Shown here one piece after another: positions 8,019 to 17,516 of a stretch of 64,000 nucleotides of DNA (positions within the stretch are counted from its first letter, which is position 1; each line of letters starts with the position of its first letter). The notes beneath the pieces were generated by a model, which searched no databases, was not told the origin of the DNA, and saw nothing but the letters and a program-made list of their open reading frames with translations. Origin of the DNA: Marinilabiliaceae bacterium UBA5488 (GTDB taxonomy: Bacteria > Bacteroidota > Bacteroidia > Bacteroidales > Marinilabiliaceae); the NCBI GenBank assembly GCA_002427105.1, contig DIPM01000011.1, positions 1 through 64,000 of the forward strand, given 5' to 3'. The position numbers and the translations under genes are program-made.

Positions 8019-9734
8019 ATGGGGATGGAAAAGCGAAGAATGGTGATTTATCAAGTATTGCCACGACTATTGACTAATAAGGTGTTGGCCAATAAAGCTA
8101 AGGGGACAATAGAAGAAAACGGTTGTGGAAAGTTTAATGAAATTGATGCAAAGGTGCTTCAATCAATCGCCGGCTTTGGCGCTACTCACGTGTGGTACAC
8201 CGGGATTCTTGAGCATGCAACATGTACGGATTATTCAGCTTATGGTATTGCTACAGACTCGGAGGATGTGGTAAAAGGGAAAGCGGGTTCGCCTTACGCA
8301 ATAAAAGACTACTACGATGTGGATCCCGATTTGGCTGTTGATGTAAACAAGCGCATTGAGGAGTTTGAAGCCTTAGTCGAGCGCTCGCATCAGCATCAGT
8401 TAAAGGTGCTTATTGACTTAGTGCCTAATCATCTTGCGCGTAATTACGTGTCGGATGCTTTGCCGGAAGGGATAAAGGCATTTGGTGCTGATGATGATAA
8501 TAGCCTGGCTTATGCTAAAAATAACAACTTCTATTACTTGCCCGGGAAAAGCTTCGTTTCGCCCGCCAAAAGTGCCTCAGGGCAACAGTGGAAGGAGAAA
8601 CCGGCAAAAGTGACCGGTAACGACTGTTTCTCAGCTTCTCCAAAGGTGAGCGATTGGTACGAAACGGTTAAGCTTAATTACGGCATTGATTATAGCGGAC
8701 AGACGGCAGCGGATTTTGATCCTGAGCCCGACACCTGGCTTAAGATGCTTGAGGTGGTTCTTTATTGGGCTGCAAAGGGAGTGGATGGATTTCGCTGCGA
8801 TATGGCAGGAATGGTTCCGGTAGATTTTTGGCGATGGATGATAGGTGAAGTACGTCAAAAATATCCCGAGATGGTTTTTATTGCCGAGGTTTACGAAGCA
8901 GAGCTTTACAGTGACTATATTTTTAAAGCAGGATTTGATTATTTGTATGACAAGGTTGTGCTTTATGATGGTCTGCGGGCTGTTATGGAAGGCAAAGCTG
9001 CGGCCTCATCACTTAGTGCTTGCTGGCAGCGTACCGAAGGTCTGCATAATTTTCTGCTCTACTTTTTGGAGAATCATGACGAGCAACGCATAGCGTCTGA
9101 CTTCTTTATGGGCGATGGAGCTAAGGCTATTCCGGGTATTACAGTGGCAGCGACCATGTTTAATAATCCTTTGTTGATTTATTCAGGACAGGAGCTTGGA
9201 GAGCGTGGCATGGATGCAGAGGGATTTAGTGGTCAAGACGGCCGTACTTCAATTTTCGATTATTGGGGACTTCAGAATTTCGCGCTTTGGAGAGGAAAGG
9301 GCGACTGGTCGGGCAGTGAGCTAAGCGCTGAAGCTAAAGATTTACGTGACTTCTACCGGAAGTTGCTCAGCTTAGTTCAGGAGATTCCGGCACTTAATAA
9401 GGGTCGGTTCTACGACTTGATGTGGGCAAACAAGGAGAATATCTGCTTCGACAGTGAAAAGCTCTTTGCTTTTTTCCGTTACGATAAGGGTCAGGTATAT
9501 CTTATCATTGCTAATTTTGACAGCAAAGCCAAAGAGTTAAAACTGAAGATTCCTTCCGATGCCATGGACTTATCGGGCATGCAATCCGGACTGTTCTACA
9601 CCGGCACAGATCTTCTTAATATAAACAGGAATATCCAGTTTCCGGCTATTATTGCTCTTAACGGTGGATTGGGCTGTAAGCTGTTACCCTACTCTGCCTC
9701 AGTTTATGAACTTAAAGGCAGTGATATGGCCTAA
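8019..9734 (+). CDS. GH13 alpha-amylase family protein
   Basis: About 571 residues. The start is ambiguous between GTG 8010, ATG 8019 and ATG 8025; the conserved MVIYQVLPRL begins at 8040. All four GH13 regions are visible: DLVPNH (I), DGFRCD with nucleophile about D261 (II), IAEVYE with acid/base about E290 (III), and ENHDEQ with about D354 (IV). No signal peptide is present, so it acts on intracellular alpha-glucans, as a cytoplasmic amylase or maltodextrin-processing enzyme. A C-terminal beta domain ends about 560. No other glycan genes adjoin it. Confidence 0.9.
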   Translation: MGMEKRRMVIYQVLPRLLTNKVLANKAKGTIEENGCGKFNEIDAKVLQSIAGFGATHVWYTGILEHATCTDYSAYGIATDSEDVVKGKAGSPYAIKDYYDVDPDLAVDVNKRIEEFEALVERSHQHQLKVLIDLVPNHLARNYVSDALPEGIKAFGADDDNSLAYAKNNNFYYLPGKSFVSPAKSASGQQWKEKPAKVTGNDCFSASPKVSDWYETVKLNYGIDYSGQTAADFDPEPDTWLKMLEVVLYWAAKGVDGFRCDMAGMVPVDFWRWMIGEVRQKYPEMVFIAEVYEAELYSDYIFKAGFDYLYDKVVLYDGLRAVMEGKAAASSLSACWQRTEGLHNFLLYFLENHDEQRIASDFFMGDGAKAIPGITVAATMFNNPLLIYSGQELGERGMDAEGFSGQDGRTSIFDYWGLQNFALWRGKGDWSGSELSAEAKDLRDFYRKLLSLVQEIPALNKGRFYDLMWANKENICFDSEKLFAFFRYDKGQVYLIIANFDSKAKELKLKIPSDAMDLSGMQSGLFYTGTDLLNINRNIQFPAIIALNGGLGCKLLPYSASVYELKGSDMA

Positions 9735-9761
9735 GCGTAGTAGTGCATTTATTGCCGATAA

Positions 9762-9792
9762 TTGGAGGCATTTGGCTAATTGTCTATATTTG
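9762..9792 (+). promoter_or_regulatory. Bacteroidota-type promoter of the NdpA-family gene
   Basis: TTG at 9762-9764 (-33 region), a 20-bp spacer, and an exact TAnnTTTG box (TATATTTG) at 9785-9792. The start codon of the next gene lies 23 bases downstream. Spacing fits the primary sigma factor of this phylum. Confidence 0.6.
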
Positions 9793-9815
9793 TCGCGCCA
9801 TAAAAACGTAAGTCA

Positions 9816-10865
9816 ATGATAGAAAGCTCTCAAGTTGTAATTGATGGTCTGGTGGTTCATCATGTAGGATCTCGCGCAGCGGGCCAGACTGTCAGGTATT
9901 CAAAAAGTGCAATCCGCCTTCAGGATGCCGAAGAGGTTGGTTCTGTATTGAAAAGCTATTTTTTCAGCGCCTTCAAAACTGAGGCTTACTTCAATTTTAT
10001 AGGTGCCGAGGAGAATGCTGCCGGCTTGGTCTATAATTTGGCTGCAGAGGTTTTCGATGATAGCACTAAATTGTATAATGCCTCGCTGCAGCTTGCCGAG
10101 TTTCTTTATAATCAGAGCAACCATCCCAACATCAGAGGAGGGGAGTTTTATGTTGCCCTCTTTAATAATTGTGTGGTTGATGGAGAAGTGGTTGACGGTA
10201 TGGGCATTTTTAAATCAGAGAATAAGGATGTTTTTTTAAAGGTCTATTTGAAAGATCAGAACTTCGAACTTGGCACCCAGGAGGGCATTAATATCCGCAA
10301 GCTTGATAAAGGTTGCATAATTTTCAACACGGAGCGCGAGCAGGGTTTTAAAGTTGTGATGGTTGATAATATCAACAAAGGCAACGAAGCACGTTTTTGG
10401 AAAGATGATTTTTTGGGTTTGCAGCCCCGTGAGGATAGCTATTACTACACTCAAAATTACATGAATATGTGTAAGGGTTTTGTGCAAGATATTTACAATA
10501 CCGAAAATCAGGTGCCAAAGCCGGAGCAGTTCGATTTTTTGAATCGTTCACTTGACTTCTTCGACAAAAAAGGTGCCTTCCAACAGGATGATTTTGAGCG
10601 CGAAGTTGTTCGTTTTCCTGAAGTGTCGGAGGCCTTTAATGATTATCGTAATCAGTTTGAAGAAGAAAGGGGAATACCACTAAGCGATAGTTTTGACATA
10701 TCCAAGAGTGCAGTAAAAAGTGAAAAGAAGCACTTTAAATCAGTGCTTAAGCTCGATAAGAACTTTCATGTATATGTGCATGGGAAGCGCGACTACATTG
10801 AAAAGGGCTTTGATTCTCAAAAGGGTATGAATTTCTATAAGCTCTTTTATGAAAATGAGCTTTAA
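9816..10865 (+). CDS. Nucleoid-associated protein, NdpA/37-kDa family
   Basis: 349 residues, cytoplasmic. The sequence follows the nucleoid-associated protein family (PF04245 type): an N-terminal domain with FFSAFKTEAYFNF, a GEFYVALFNNCVVDG strand pair, and LGIFKSENKDVFLKV, then a C-terminal helical domain with the conserved DFEREV and FKSVLKLDKNFHVYVHG segments. Members bind the nucleoid; some phage-encoded members bind nucleoid or polymerase. The role in this organism is not known. It stands alone, with its own promoter. Confidence 0.88.
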   Translation: MIESSQVVIDGLVVHHVGSRAAGQTVRYSKSAIRLQDAEEVGSVLKSYFFSAFKTEAYFNFIGAEENAAGLVYNLAAEVFDDSTKLYNASLQLAEFLYNQSNHPNIRGGEFYVALFNNCVVDGEVVDGMGIFKSENKDVFLKVYLKDQNFELGTQEGINIRKLDKGCIIFNTEREQGFKVVMVDNINKGNEARFWKDDFLGLQPREDSYYYTQNYMNMCKGFVQDIYNTENQVPKPEQFDFLNRSLDFFDKKGAFQQDDFEREVVRFPEVSEAFNDYRNQFEEERGIPLSDSFDISKSAVKSEKKHFKSVLKLDKNFHVYVHGKRDYIEKGFDSQKGMNFYKLFYENEL

Positions 10866-10935
10866 CTAATTTATTACTACAATTCCATTTAATGCCTTTA
10901 TTAACATCATTTTATAGCCAGATTGGGATGTTGTT

Positions 10936-12384
10936 ATGAACTTTAGATTTATCTTTAATATTTTTGGCCGGGTATTGATGCTTTTGGGAGCATTTATGCT
11001 TAGCTCTATAATTTGGGCTCTCGTATATCACGAAGATGTGGTGGGAGCCTTTGTTTTGTCTTCACTTATTACCCTTGTTTGCGGTGCTGCTATGTATCTG
11101 CTGACTATCAAAAATTTAGTCAGCGAGCTTAGCCTCAGAGACAGCTATTTTACTGTTACTTTTGTCTGGGTTGTCTTCTCCCTGTTTGGTGCCTTGCCAT
11201 ATTTACTTAGCGGCTCAATTACAAGTTTCACGGATGCTTTATTTGAAACAGTTTCGGGATTTACTACCACCGGCTCATCGATTATTAGCGATGTGGAGGC
11301 CTTGCCCAAAAGTATCCTCTTCTGGAGAAGCCTGACTCACTGGATTGGAGGAATGGGTATTATCGTACTTGTTGTGGCTATAATGCCACTTTTGCGCATA
11401 GGTGGCTATAACTTGTTCAAGAGTGAGACTTCCGGAATGACGCAGGAAAAGCTTAGCCCTAAGACGACCAGTACTGCTAAGAGGCTTTGGGCAGTTTATG
11501 TGGTCCTGACCTTTATTTTGATAGGCTTGCTTTTGCTTGGCGATATGTCCTTCTTTGATGCTATCAATCACGCTTTCAGTACGATGGCAACAGGAGGGTT
11601 TTCAACGAAAAACACCAGTGTTTCGGGCTTTTCTTCCTATAGTCAATATGTTATAGCTATTTTTATGTTCCTTTCAGGTATGAACTTTTATCTGCATTAT
11701 CATTTTTACAAGGGAAGGTTTAAACGAGTCTTTAGTAATATTGAATTACGAACTTATTTTGCTGTCGTTGTTGTTGTGTCTTTGCTTATTACTATTACCG
11801 TTATCGCGTATGATAATAGCATAGGAGTGGGGGAGGCTCTTCGCAATGCTTTGTTTCAGGTGATTTCTGTTATTACTACAACAGGTTTTGCAACTCATGA
11901 TTATCATGACTGGCCTCATGCTGCCTGGATGCTTTTGTTTGTCCTGCTTTTTTCAGGAGCCTGCGTGGGAAGTACAGGTGGCGGCATAAAGATTATTCGA
12001 CATGTTGTGGCCTACAGGCATGTTCTGATCTATTTCAAGCGTACTCTTCACCCAAACAGTGTTTCTCTCCTTAAGATTGGTGGTGAAGTGATTGATGATG
12101 AGAAAGTTGGAGGACTTGTTTCTTTTATGCTCTTATATATGTTGACCTTTAGTATAGGCACTGTTTTAATGGTCTTTTTAGGCTCAGACTTGCTTACATC
12201 AGCCGCTGCCGTGGCCTCCAATATGGGTGGAGTGGGCTCAGGGATTGGTAGCGTTGGCGCCTTTGGCAATTACTCTGCTTTTAGTGATGCAAGCAAAATA
12301 CTCCTATCACTGTTGATGTTGATAGGGCGATTGGAGCTTACTACTGTTCTGATTTTGTTTACCCGTATTTTTTGGAAAGGATGA
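10936..12384 (+). CDS. trkH: TrkH-family potassium uptake protein
   Basis: 482 residues with eight or more hydrophobic helices. The four pore-loop/filter segments of the Trk/Ktr superfamily are visible: SGFTTTGSS, STMATGGFS, ITTTGFATH and SNMGGVGSG, each with the conserved glycine that lines the K+ filter. The protein is the membrane half of a Trk system; the cytoplasmic NAD-binding partner TrkA is not next to it, because an IS21-family element and an accessory island begin about 170 bases downstream. The C-terminus looks complete (RIFWKG). A short 6-bp stem at 12393-12413 follows the stop but lacks a T-run. Confidence 0.95.
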   Translation: MNFRFIFNIFGRVLMLLGAFMLSSIIWALVYHEDVVGAFVLSSLITLVCGAAMYLLTIKNLVSELSLRDSYFTVTFVWVVFSLFGALPYLLSGSITSFTDALFETVSGFTTTGSSIISDVEALPKSILFWRSLTHWIGGMGIIVLVVAIMPLLRIGGYNLFKSETSGMTQEKLSPKTTSTAKRLWAVYVVLTFILIGLLLLGDMSFFDAINHAFSTMATGGFSTKNTSVSGFSSYSQYVIAIFMFLSGMNFYLHYHFYKGRFKRVFSNIELRTYFAVVVVVSLLITITVIAYDNSIGVGEALRNALFQVISVITTTGFATHDYHDWPHAAWMLLFVLLFSGACVGSTGGGIKIIRHVVAYRHVLIYFKRTLHPNSVSLLKIGGEVIDDEKVGGLVSFMLLYMLTFSIGTVLMVFLGSDLLTSAAAVASNMGGVGSGIGSVGAFGNYSAFSDASKILLSLLMLIGRLELTTVLILFTRIFWKG

Positions 12385-12554
12385 AAATGCTAAGGCGCTA
12401 TCAAGGGGCGCCTATACCATTATTTAGCTTGTGCTTAACAAAAATACTAACACTAAAAATGAGCTTGAGTCTTATTGGAACTTTTTCAACTATCCTCTAG
12501 CTTATATTCTACTCCCCATTCGTTGGACATCCACACTCTGTGATTTAGCCTTGG

Positions 12555-12790
12555 TGGATAAAACGGAGCATATGCCCCCAGGAAACGGCTAAGCCAGAGT
12601 CTAAAATATTGTCAAAAATGGGTCAAAAAAACGGTGGATTGCCGTTCAAAAACGCTGAAAATTGCCCCAAAAGGCAACAAAAACGGAGCATATGCCCCCA
12701 GTAGTTCCTTAAGAGCATAAAAGCGAAGGAAAAACGGAGCATATCCCCCCAGGGTGTCGCTCAAAAAAAAAACGGAGCATTACCGTTCAC
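12555..12790. repeat. Array of transposase-binding repeats at IS21 left end
   Basis: Five related copies of a unit starting AAAACGG lie at about 12560, 12626, 12680, 12731 and 12769. Three share AAAACGGAGCATATNCCCCCA almost fully; two end in a CCGTTCA variant instead. Multiple end-proximal repeats are typical binding sites of IS21 transposases. The space between them holds no gene. Confidence 0.8.
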
Positions 12791-12842
12791 TTTTTTGTCA
12801 ATATTTTTCTATACATAATCTGTATAGAAAAATAATAGAACC

Positions 12843-14411
12843 ATGGCAGGAAAGAATAAAGACATGAGTAAAGTAAAACAAATGCTCCGGCTACACCAGA
12901 ATGGCATTTCTAACCGCCAAATAGCCATAGAACTATCGGTTGACAAGGAAACGGTTAATCGTTACGTTAATCGCGCTAAATGCGATGAATTACCTATCGT
13001 AGAGCTTCTGAAATTAGACGATCCGGTACTGCAACATCGAATGACAGGCGGCAATCCAGCCTATGCAGATCCACGCTTTGAGGTACTAAAGGGGAAGCTT
13101 GATTACCTGGAAAAAGAAATGGGTAAAAAGCATGTAACACTTCAACTCTTATGGGAGGAGTATATCAGCGAGCATCCTGATGGATATAGCCTTACACAGT
13201 TCCGATATCATTACAGGCAACACACCAAAGCCAAGCGCAAGAATCCCTCTTCAATTTTAAAGGATCTGTATGTTCCCGGCGAAAAGCTTTTTATTGATTT
13301 TGCCGGAGATACAATGGAGTATATTGACAGAGAAACCGCAGAAGTAATCAAAGTACAGGTCTTTGTAGCTTGTATGCCTGCAACCGACTATGGCTTTGCC
13401 ATGGCTGTTCGCTCTCAAAGGAGTGAGGATTTTATCCATGCACTTACATCTTGTTTTGAAGCTTTGGGCGGCATACCTAAAATCATAGTATGTGATAACC
13501 TAAAATCAGCCGTAGTTAAAACTGATGCATATGAACCACAAATAAACCGCATCATGGAAGATATGGCTAATCATTACGGTTGTGTGGTAATCCCGGCTCG
13601 TCCCGGGCGCCCAAAGGATAAAAGTTTAGTTGAAAATCAGGTAAAAATCGTTTATAGCCGCGTGTATGCCCAGCTTCGTAGCAGTAAGTTCTTTTCGTTG
13701 GAAGAGCTTAACTGTGCCATAACCGAAAAGATGCTTGCGCATAACCGCAAGCGCATGCAGCAACACAGCTACACCAGAGAAGAACACTTTCTTGCAGTTG
13801 AAAAGGAAGCGTTACAACCACTCCCCATTGAAAAGTTCCAGGTACGCTTTTATGCAACATTGCCGGTAGGTCACAATGGCTGCATATATCTTGGCCGGGA
13901 TAAACACCATTACTCTGTTCCATATATCCATATTGGTCAAACATCACAGGTTATATACACAGCCAACCTGGTAAAAGTGTATATCAACGGTGAATGTGTA
14001 GCGGTGCATAAAAGGGAGTCCTATCAAGGTGGATACACTCTTGATAAGAGCCACTTAGCATCAAATGTTAATGCTTTCCGGGAGCGTTCTCCTCAATACT
14101 ACATAAACAAAGCTAACTGTGCCCTTAACGAACTTGGTCAGGTCTTTGAATGCATGTTTGCAACAGCAACCGTGCCGGTTGAAACGTTCTATAAAGGCTG
14201 CGATGGCTTACTCAAGCTGCAACGCACCACTGATCCTGTCTTGTTCAAAAAAGCCTGTGATACGGCTCTTCTACACCAACAATATCGTTACGGTTTTATC
14301 AGCAGATTAATAAAGTCTAAATGTCGTGGTGTAAAGGAAATAAATAAGAATCAAACACTTGAATTGTTCCCTTCTCACAAGAATGTCAGAGGGAAGGATT
14401 CCTTCAAATAA
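12843..14411 (+). CDS. istA: IS21-family transposase IstA
   Basis: 522 residues. An N-terminal helix-turn-helix (about 16-42, SNRQIAIELSVDKETVNRY) binds the end repeats. The DDE catalytic core is readable: D152 in FIDFAGD, D218 in IVCDNLKSAV, and E264 in KSLVENQVK. A C-terminal Mu-transposase-like beta-barrel part follows (YSVPYIHIGQ). Length fits full IstA proteins and there is no frameshift. It precedes istB by 30 bases and acts together with that ATPase. Confidence 0.95.
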   Translation: MAGKNKDMSKVKQMLRLHQNGISNRQIAIELSVDKETVNRYVNRAKCDELPIVELLKLDDPVLQHRMTGGNPAYADPRFEVLKGKLDYLEKEMGKKHVTLQLLWEEYISEHPDGYSLTQFRYHYRQHTKAKRKNPSSILKDLYVPGEKLFIDFAGDTMEYIDRETAEVIKVQVFVACMPATDYGFAMAVRSQRSEDFIHALTSCFEALGGIPKIIVCDNLKSAVVKTDAYEPQINRIMEDMANHYGCVVIPARPGRPKDKSLVENQVKIVYSRVYAQLRSSKFFSLEELNCAITEKMLAHNRKRMQQHSYTREEHFLAVEKEALQPLPIEKFQVRFYATLPVGHNGCIYLGRDKHHYSVPYIHIGQTSQVIYTANLVKVYINGECVAVHKRESYQGGYTLDKSHLASNVNAFRERSPQYYINKANCALNELGQVFECMFATATVPVETFYKGCDGLLKLQRTTDPVLFKKACDTALLHQQYRYGFISRLIKSKCRGVKEINKNQTLELFPSHKNVRGKDSFK

Positions 14412-14441
14412 ATCAGTAATAACCATTTAAAAACAAGAGTA

Positions 14442-15167
14442 ATGAATGAAATTGCAAATGAATTTAAGAGCCTAAGAATGCCCGGGATGGCTCAATGTTG
14501 GACATCGCTGATAGAAACGCGTAAAACTGAAGGCTTGTCCCTTTACGAAGGCCTGCAAATACTTTTGCAGGCAGAAAAGAACCAACGAAAAGCCAACCGT
14601 AATGCGCGCCTAATATTAGCTGCCCGTTTTCGTTATCAAGTGACCATAGAAGAGTTAAATTTTGATGCGGCACGAGGGCTTGAGCGTGGCAAAACAATGC
14701 AAATGGCATCCTGCCAGTATATTAGACAAGGAGTCCCTATCATAATTACGGGAGCAACAGGAGCAGGTAAAAGCTGGTTGGGTTCAGCATTAGGGTATCA
14801 TGCTTGCTTAATGGGCTACAAGCTGGCTTATTTTAATATCCAAAAGCTGTTTGAAACAATATCCCTGCATAGAGTAGAAGCCACATTGGCAAAGTTTTTC
14901 GATAAAATGGCAAACATGGATCTACTCGTTATAGACGACTTTGGGGTAAAAATAATGGACGGTCAGCAATTGTTAGATTTTATGGAACTTGTTGGGGATC
15001 GCCATGGCAGAAAGGCCACTATCATTATGAGCCAATTAGCTGTATCTGACTGGTATGACCTGATGCTGTCAAATACAACTGTTGCAGATGCTATACTCGA
15101 CAGAATAGTTCATACAGCACACCGCTTTGAACTAAAAGGTGATACTATGAGAAAACCTATTGGCTAA
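14442..15167 (+). CDS. istB: IS21-family helper ATPase IstB
   Basis: 241 residues; the AAA+ helper protein that assembles on target DNA and directs IstA. An N-terminal helical domain is followed by Walker A GATGAGKS (104-111), Walker B LLVIDDFG (about 155-162) and a sensor segment (TIIMSQLAV). The C-terminus (DRIVHTAHRFELKGDTMRK) is the usual IstB ending. Complete and in the same operon as istA. Confidence 0.95.
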   Translation: MNEIANEFKSLRMPGMAQCWTSLIETRKTEGLSLYEGLQILLQAEKNQRKANRNARLILAARFRYQVTIEELNFDAARGLERGKTMQMASCQYIRQGVPIIITGATGAGKSWLGSALGYHACLMGYKLAYFNIQKLFETISLHRVEATLAKFFDKMANMDLLVIDDFGVKIMDGQQLLDFMELVGDRHGRKATIIMSQLAVSDWYDLMLSNTTVADAILDRIVHTAHRFELKGDTMRKPIG

Positions 15168-15208
15168 TTAATATTAATTTGTATTTTCATGGTTGACTAA
15201 CAAAAAAA

Positions 15209-15258
15209 GTGAACGGGTATGACCGTTTTTGATGGGGGCATATGCTCCGTTTTATCCA
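15209..15258. repeat. Right-end transposase-binding repeats of the IS21 element
   Basis: Two inverted copies: the terminal 26-bp repeat at 15233-15258, and an inner unit at about 15209-15230 that matches the CCGTTCAC-type unit at the left end (12769-12790). So the right end has two units against five on the left. Confidence 0.75.
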
Positions 15259-15643
15259 AAAATGCAGGCTTGTCAAGTGCTTTGACACTGCTTTTTCTTC
15301 CTTTTCAGGGCTTTTGAGGATGTTCGAAATGCTTTTGGGTGCTTCCAGAGGATAATTCAAATGCTTTTTAGGGCAGACCCGATTTTGAAGGGTATAACCA
15401 GCCTGAATTATCCTGCTTTGCCGGAAAATTAAATTGCTTTGGTGGACTTTGCCGGAATTGGCACTAAAAACCGAGAGTGTTCGGTAAAAATGACGGATAC
15501 AAACAACAAAAAGCCCCGGAATAGGACTTGCTTTAAGGTAATAATCGAGTATGTTGGGCATAATTTTTCAATTATACCCTTGACGGATAGCGGAGCTAAG
15601 ATAGTCGTTATAAATGATTAACCAAGCTCTAAAAATGCTTTAA
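15259..15643. other. Gene-free stretch between the IS21 element and the PIN gene
   Basis: 385 bases without a supportable gene. Short open frames on both strands (for example 15439-15621 plus) have no recognisable content. I see no tRNA, terminator or second IS end. It may be decayed island sequence. Confidence 0.4.
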
Positions 15644-16195
15644 TTATATGAAACTTACATCTTTGGGCTGATAATCAAGAATTGAGTTTACTTGATTAGG
15701 ATAACGAGCTGTGTTTATTTTTCGCGTTATCGCGATAAAATTATCGCAACGTGCAATGTCAAATACCTGTTTTTGTAATGCAATAGCTAGAATATCAAGA
15801 GTTCCAAGGTACAGAATCTTATTTGCCTCACAGTATGGGATAATATCCCTAAAGTTACTACTGGCAATAACGTCCTTTTCGTATTTTGCGACAGCCATAC
15901 AAGCTCTTTCTCCATCACCAATCAAAGGATTATTCTTCTTTATAAGAGCATATTCCTTTTTTATATCCATGTTGTTAATTGGGAAGGGAATTACTTTAAT
16001 GGTTTTAAAAAAGTGAACTACTTTATCGAGATACTCTTTTCTTGATTTAATACGTGCGACTTCCAGATAAACATTATCGAGAATCGTCACTGTATGAGGT
16101 TCTAGTATGTTCGGTAATTCAACCAATTCCCCGGCTGCAATGAAATGCGATATGACATCTGCATCCACTAAGATGATTAAGTTCGGATTATTCAT
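15644..16195 (-). CDS. PIN-domain-like putative ribonuclease (toxin-like)
   Basis: 183 residues from the ATG at 16195; the open frame extends to a TTG at 16228, but the ATG overlaps the upstream stop by 8 bases, which favours translational coupling. PIN-type acidic residues are in the right order: D11/D13 in LVDADVISHF, E46 in NVYLEVARI, D94/E96 in LIGDGERACMAV, and D117 in SSNFRDI. Such domains cut RNA with Mg2+ and often act as toxins. Third gene of an XRE-ImmA-PIN operon. Function as a toxin or defence effector is inferred from the context. Confidence 0.75.
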   Translation of the reverse strand: MNNPNLIILVDADVISHFIAAGELVELPNILEPHTVTILDNVYLEVARIKSRKEYLDKVVHFFKTIKVIPFPINNMDIKKEYALIKKNNPLIGDGERACMAVAKYEKDVIASSNFRDIIPYCEANKILYLGTLDILAIALQKQVFDIARCDNFIAITRKINTARYPNQVNSILDYQPKDVSFI

Positions 16196-16937
16196 AATCC
16201 TCCTTCTTGTCGAAATCGGATAAATCAATACCTATATCTTCCAGTAATGAAAAATAGGCACTTTCAGAAACCATACTTCTGTCATATAGCTCCTTAGCCA
16301 TATCCCCATAATTGCCAATAACTTGCCCTTCATTGCCCGGTTTGTATAAATCGTCATTATAACCGTACAGTAAAGCATTTTTTATTTTATCACAATTAAA
16401 CTCCTGATACTTACTCAAGTTAATTATGTCCATTTTGATTAACCGATTGAGTAACGCACTACGGGAGCAACTGTAATATTGCTCAATCTTTAAGATAGTA
16501 GATAAGGTGATTTTGTTTTTGCCCCATTCATGTTCCGGAATCATTTGATACATGCCATCTTCAGGAAGTAAGAGGTAGCTTGCAAAAACGTCAGCGTTAT
16601 ACTCTTCGGGGTCTCCTTTTTTATCAAATTTTCCAGCATTACTTTTCTCCGCAGTAAAGTTCTCCTGATAATAAAGGTGATACAATTCGTGACAAATCGT
16701 AAAGTGTTGACGACCAATGGTGTGATTAGAGTTTACTAATATGAAGTATTTAGCCGTATTATTACCGTTTGTTTTAACTGCCATCCCAGACAGGTCGCCC
16801 TTTAATGGAAGAAAAACCGTTAAAATATTATTTTTAAGAAGTAGGCTTTTTAATCGTATCGCTTCTGTTGCATTCAAGCCATTTTTGCGGCGAAAGTCTG
16901 CCGCAAACTGTTCTAATCTTCTATCTTTTTTATCCAT
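16188..16937 (-). CDS. ImmA/IrrE-family metallopeptidase
   Basis: 249 residues. The zinc-binding HELYH motif (83-87), the upstream FILVNSNHTIGRQHFTI strand-helix, and the third-ligand segment EEYNADVFASYLLLP (about 111-125) identify the DUF955/ImmA-IrrE fold. These peptidases often cleave the partner XRE repressor in response to a signal. It overlaps the XRE gene by 8 bases upstream and the PIN gene by 8 bases downstream, so all three are made from one message. The C-terminal half (about 150-249) is a helical region without a name. Confidence 0.9.
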   Translation of the reverse strand: MDKKDRRLEQFAADFRRKNGLNATEAIRLKSLLLKNNILTVFLPLKGDLSGMAVKTNGNNTAKYFILVNSNHTIGRQHFTICHELYHLYYQENFTAEKSNAGKFDKKGDPEEYNADVFASYLLLPEDGMYQMIPEHEWGKNKITLSTILKIEQYYSCSRSALLNRLIKMDIINLSKYQEFNCDKIKNALLYGYNDDLYKPGNEGQVIGNYGDMAKELYDRSMVSESAYFSLLEDIGIDLSDFDKKEDYE

Positions 16938-17274
16938 TGGCTAAAGCTGAAGACATATTAATGTAATTCGTAATTATTTTTTTGAATCGACTAATAGCTT
17001 CCATATCCTCTGCTATTATTTCATCGGCACGAAAAGCAAAAGAAGTAAGTACGTTTTGTTTTTCAGGGTCTTCTTCGTACAAATCAAATTCCTCTACATT
17101 ATATAAAAGAGAGAGTTTTTCTACTACATTTTCAGGAATAGAACGAGCATCGTTTTCGTACTGGTTTACCGCAGCAGCAGTAATACCTAAGTAATCTGCA
17201 ACGAAACTTTGCGTATAAGCAAATTTTTCACGCAGTTTTTTAATGTTTCTGCTGAGTATTTCGTTAGTTTCCAT
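16930..17274 (-). CDS. XRE-family helix-turn-helix regulator
   Basis: 114 residues. The N-terminal HTH (about 9-62) has the typical pattern IKKLREKFAYTQSFVADYLGIT, AVNQYENDARSIPENVVEKL. The C-terminal 45 residues contain FAFRADEIIAED, a likely contact or cleavage region for the ImmA partner. It is first in the operon with ImmA and PIN genes and probably represses its own promoter until the peptidase acts. Confidence 0.9.
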   Translation of the reverse strand: METNEILSRNIKKLREKFAYTQSFVADYLGITAAAVNQYENDARSIPENVVEKLSLLYNVEEFDLYEEDPEKQNVLTSFAFRADEIIAEDMEAISRFKKIITNYINMSSALANG

Positions 17275-17516
17275 AGTGTATGTCTTTGATTCTTGTTTCT
17301 GTTACAAATGAATGAAAAATTGAAATACAAAGCAAGTTATTAACAGCATATTTTGATGAATATATTTCTATTAATCTGAAAATTAAATAAATGGCATTTT
17401 AGGCATCTGTTAATAAATTCCCTAAAGAAATTAATCAATAGATGTGATAATGGAGGCTGTATTTTTTAAAATTACTTCTATTAGGGTAGTATGACTACCT
17501 CTTTGGTTCATAAAAT

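Larger units (their letters stand above)
12555..15258 (+). mobile_element. IS21-family insertion sequence (about 2.7 kb)
   Basis: Bounded by a perfect 26-bp inverted repeat (12555-12580 and 15233-15258) that begins TGG and ends CCA, as is usual for the TG...CA ends of IS21 elements. Inside are istA and istB in the usual order and strand. The flanking bases (...CCTTGG on the left, AAAATG... on the right) do not form a target-site duplication. Both genes are open, so the element could still be active. It marks the left end of the accessory island. Confidence 0.93.

Noticed and set aside
12393..12413. Possible terminator after trkH
   Set aside because: Only a 6-bp stem and no T-run; mentioned under trkH but not called.
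15187..15561. 124-codon minus-strand open frame overlapping the IS right end
   Set aside because: It crosses the IS boundary and has no recognisable motif; judged a chance frame.
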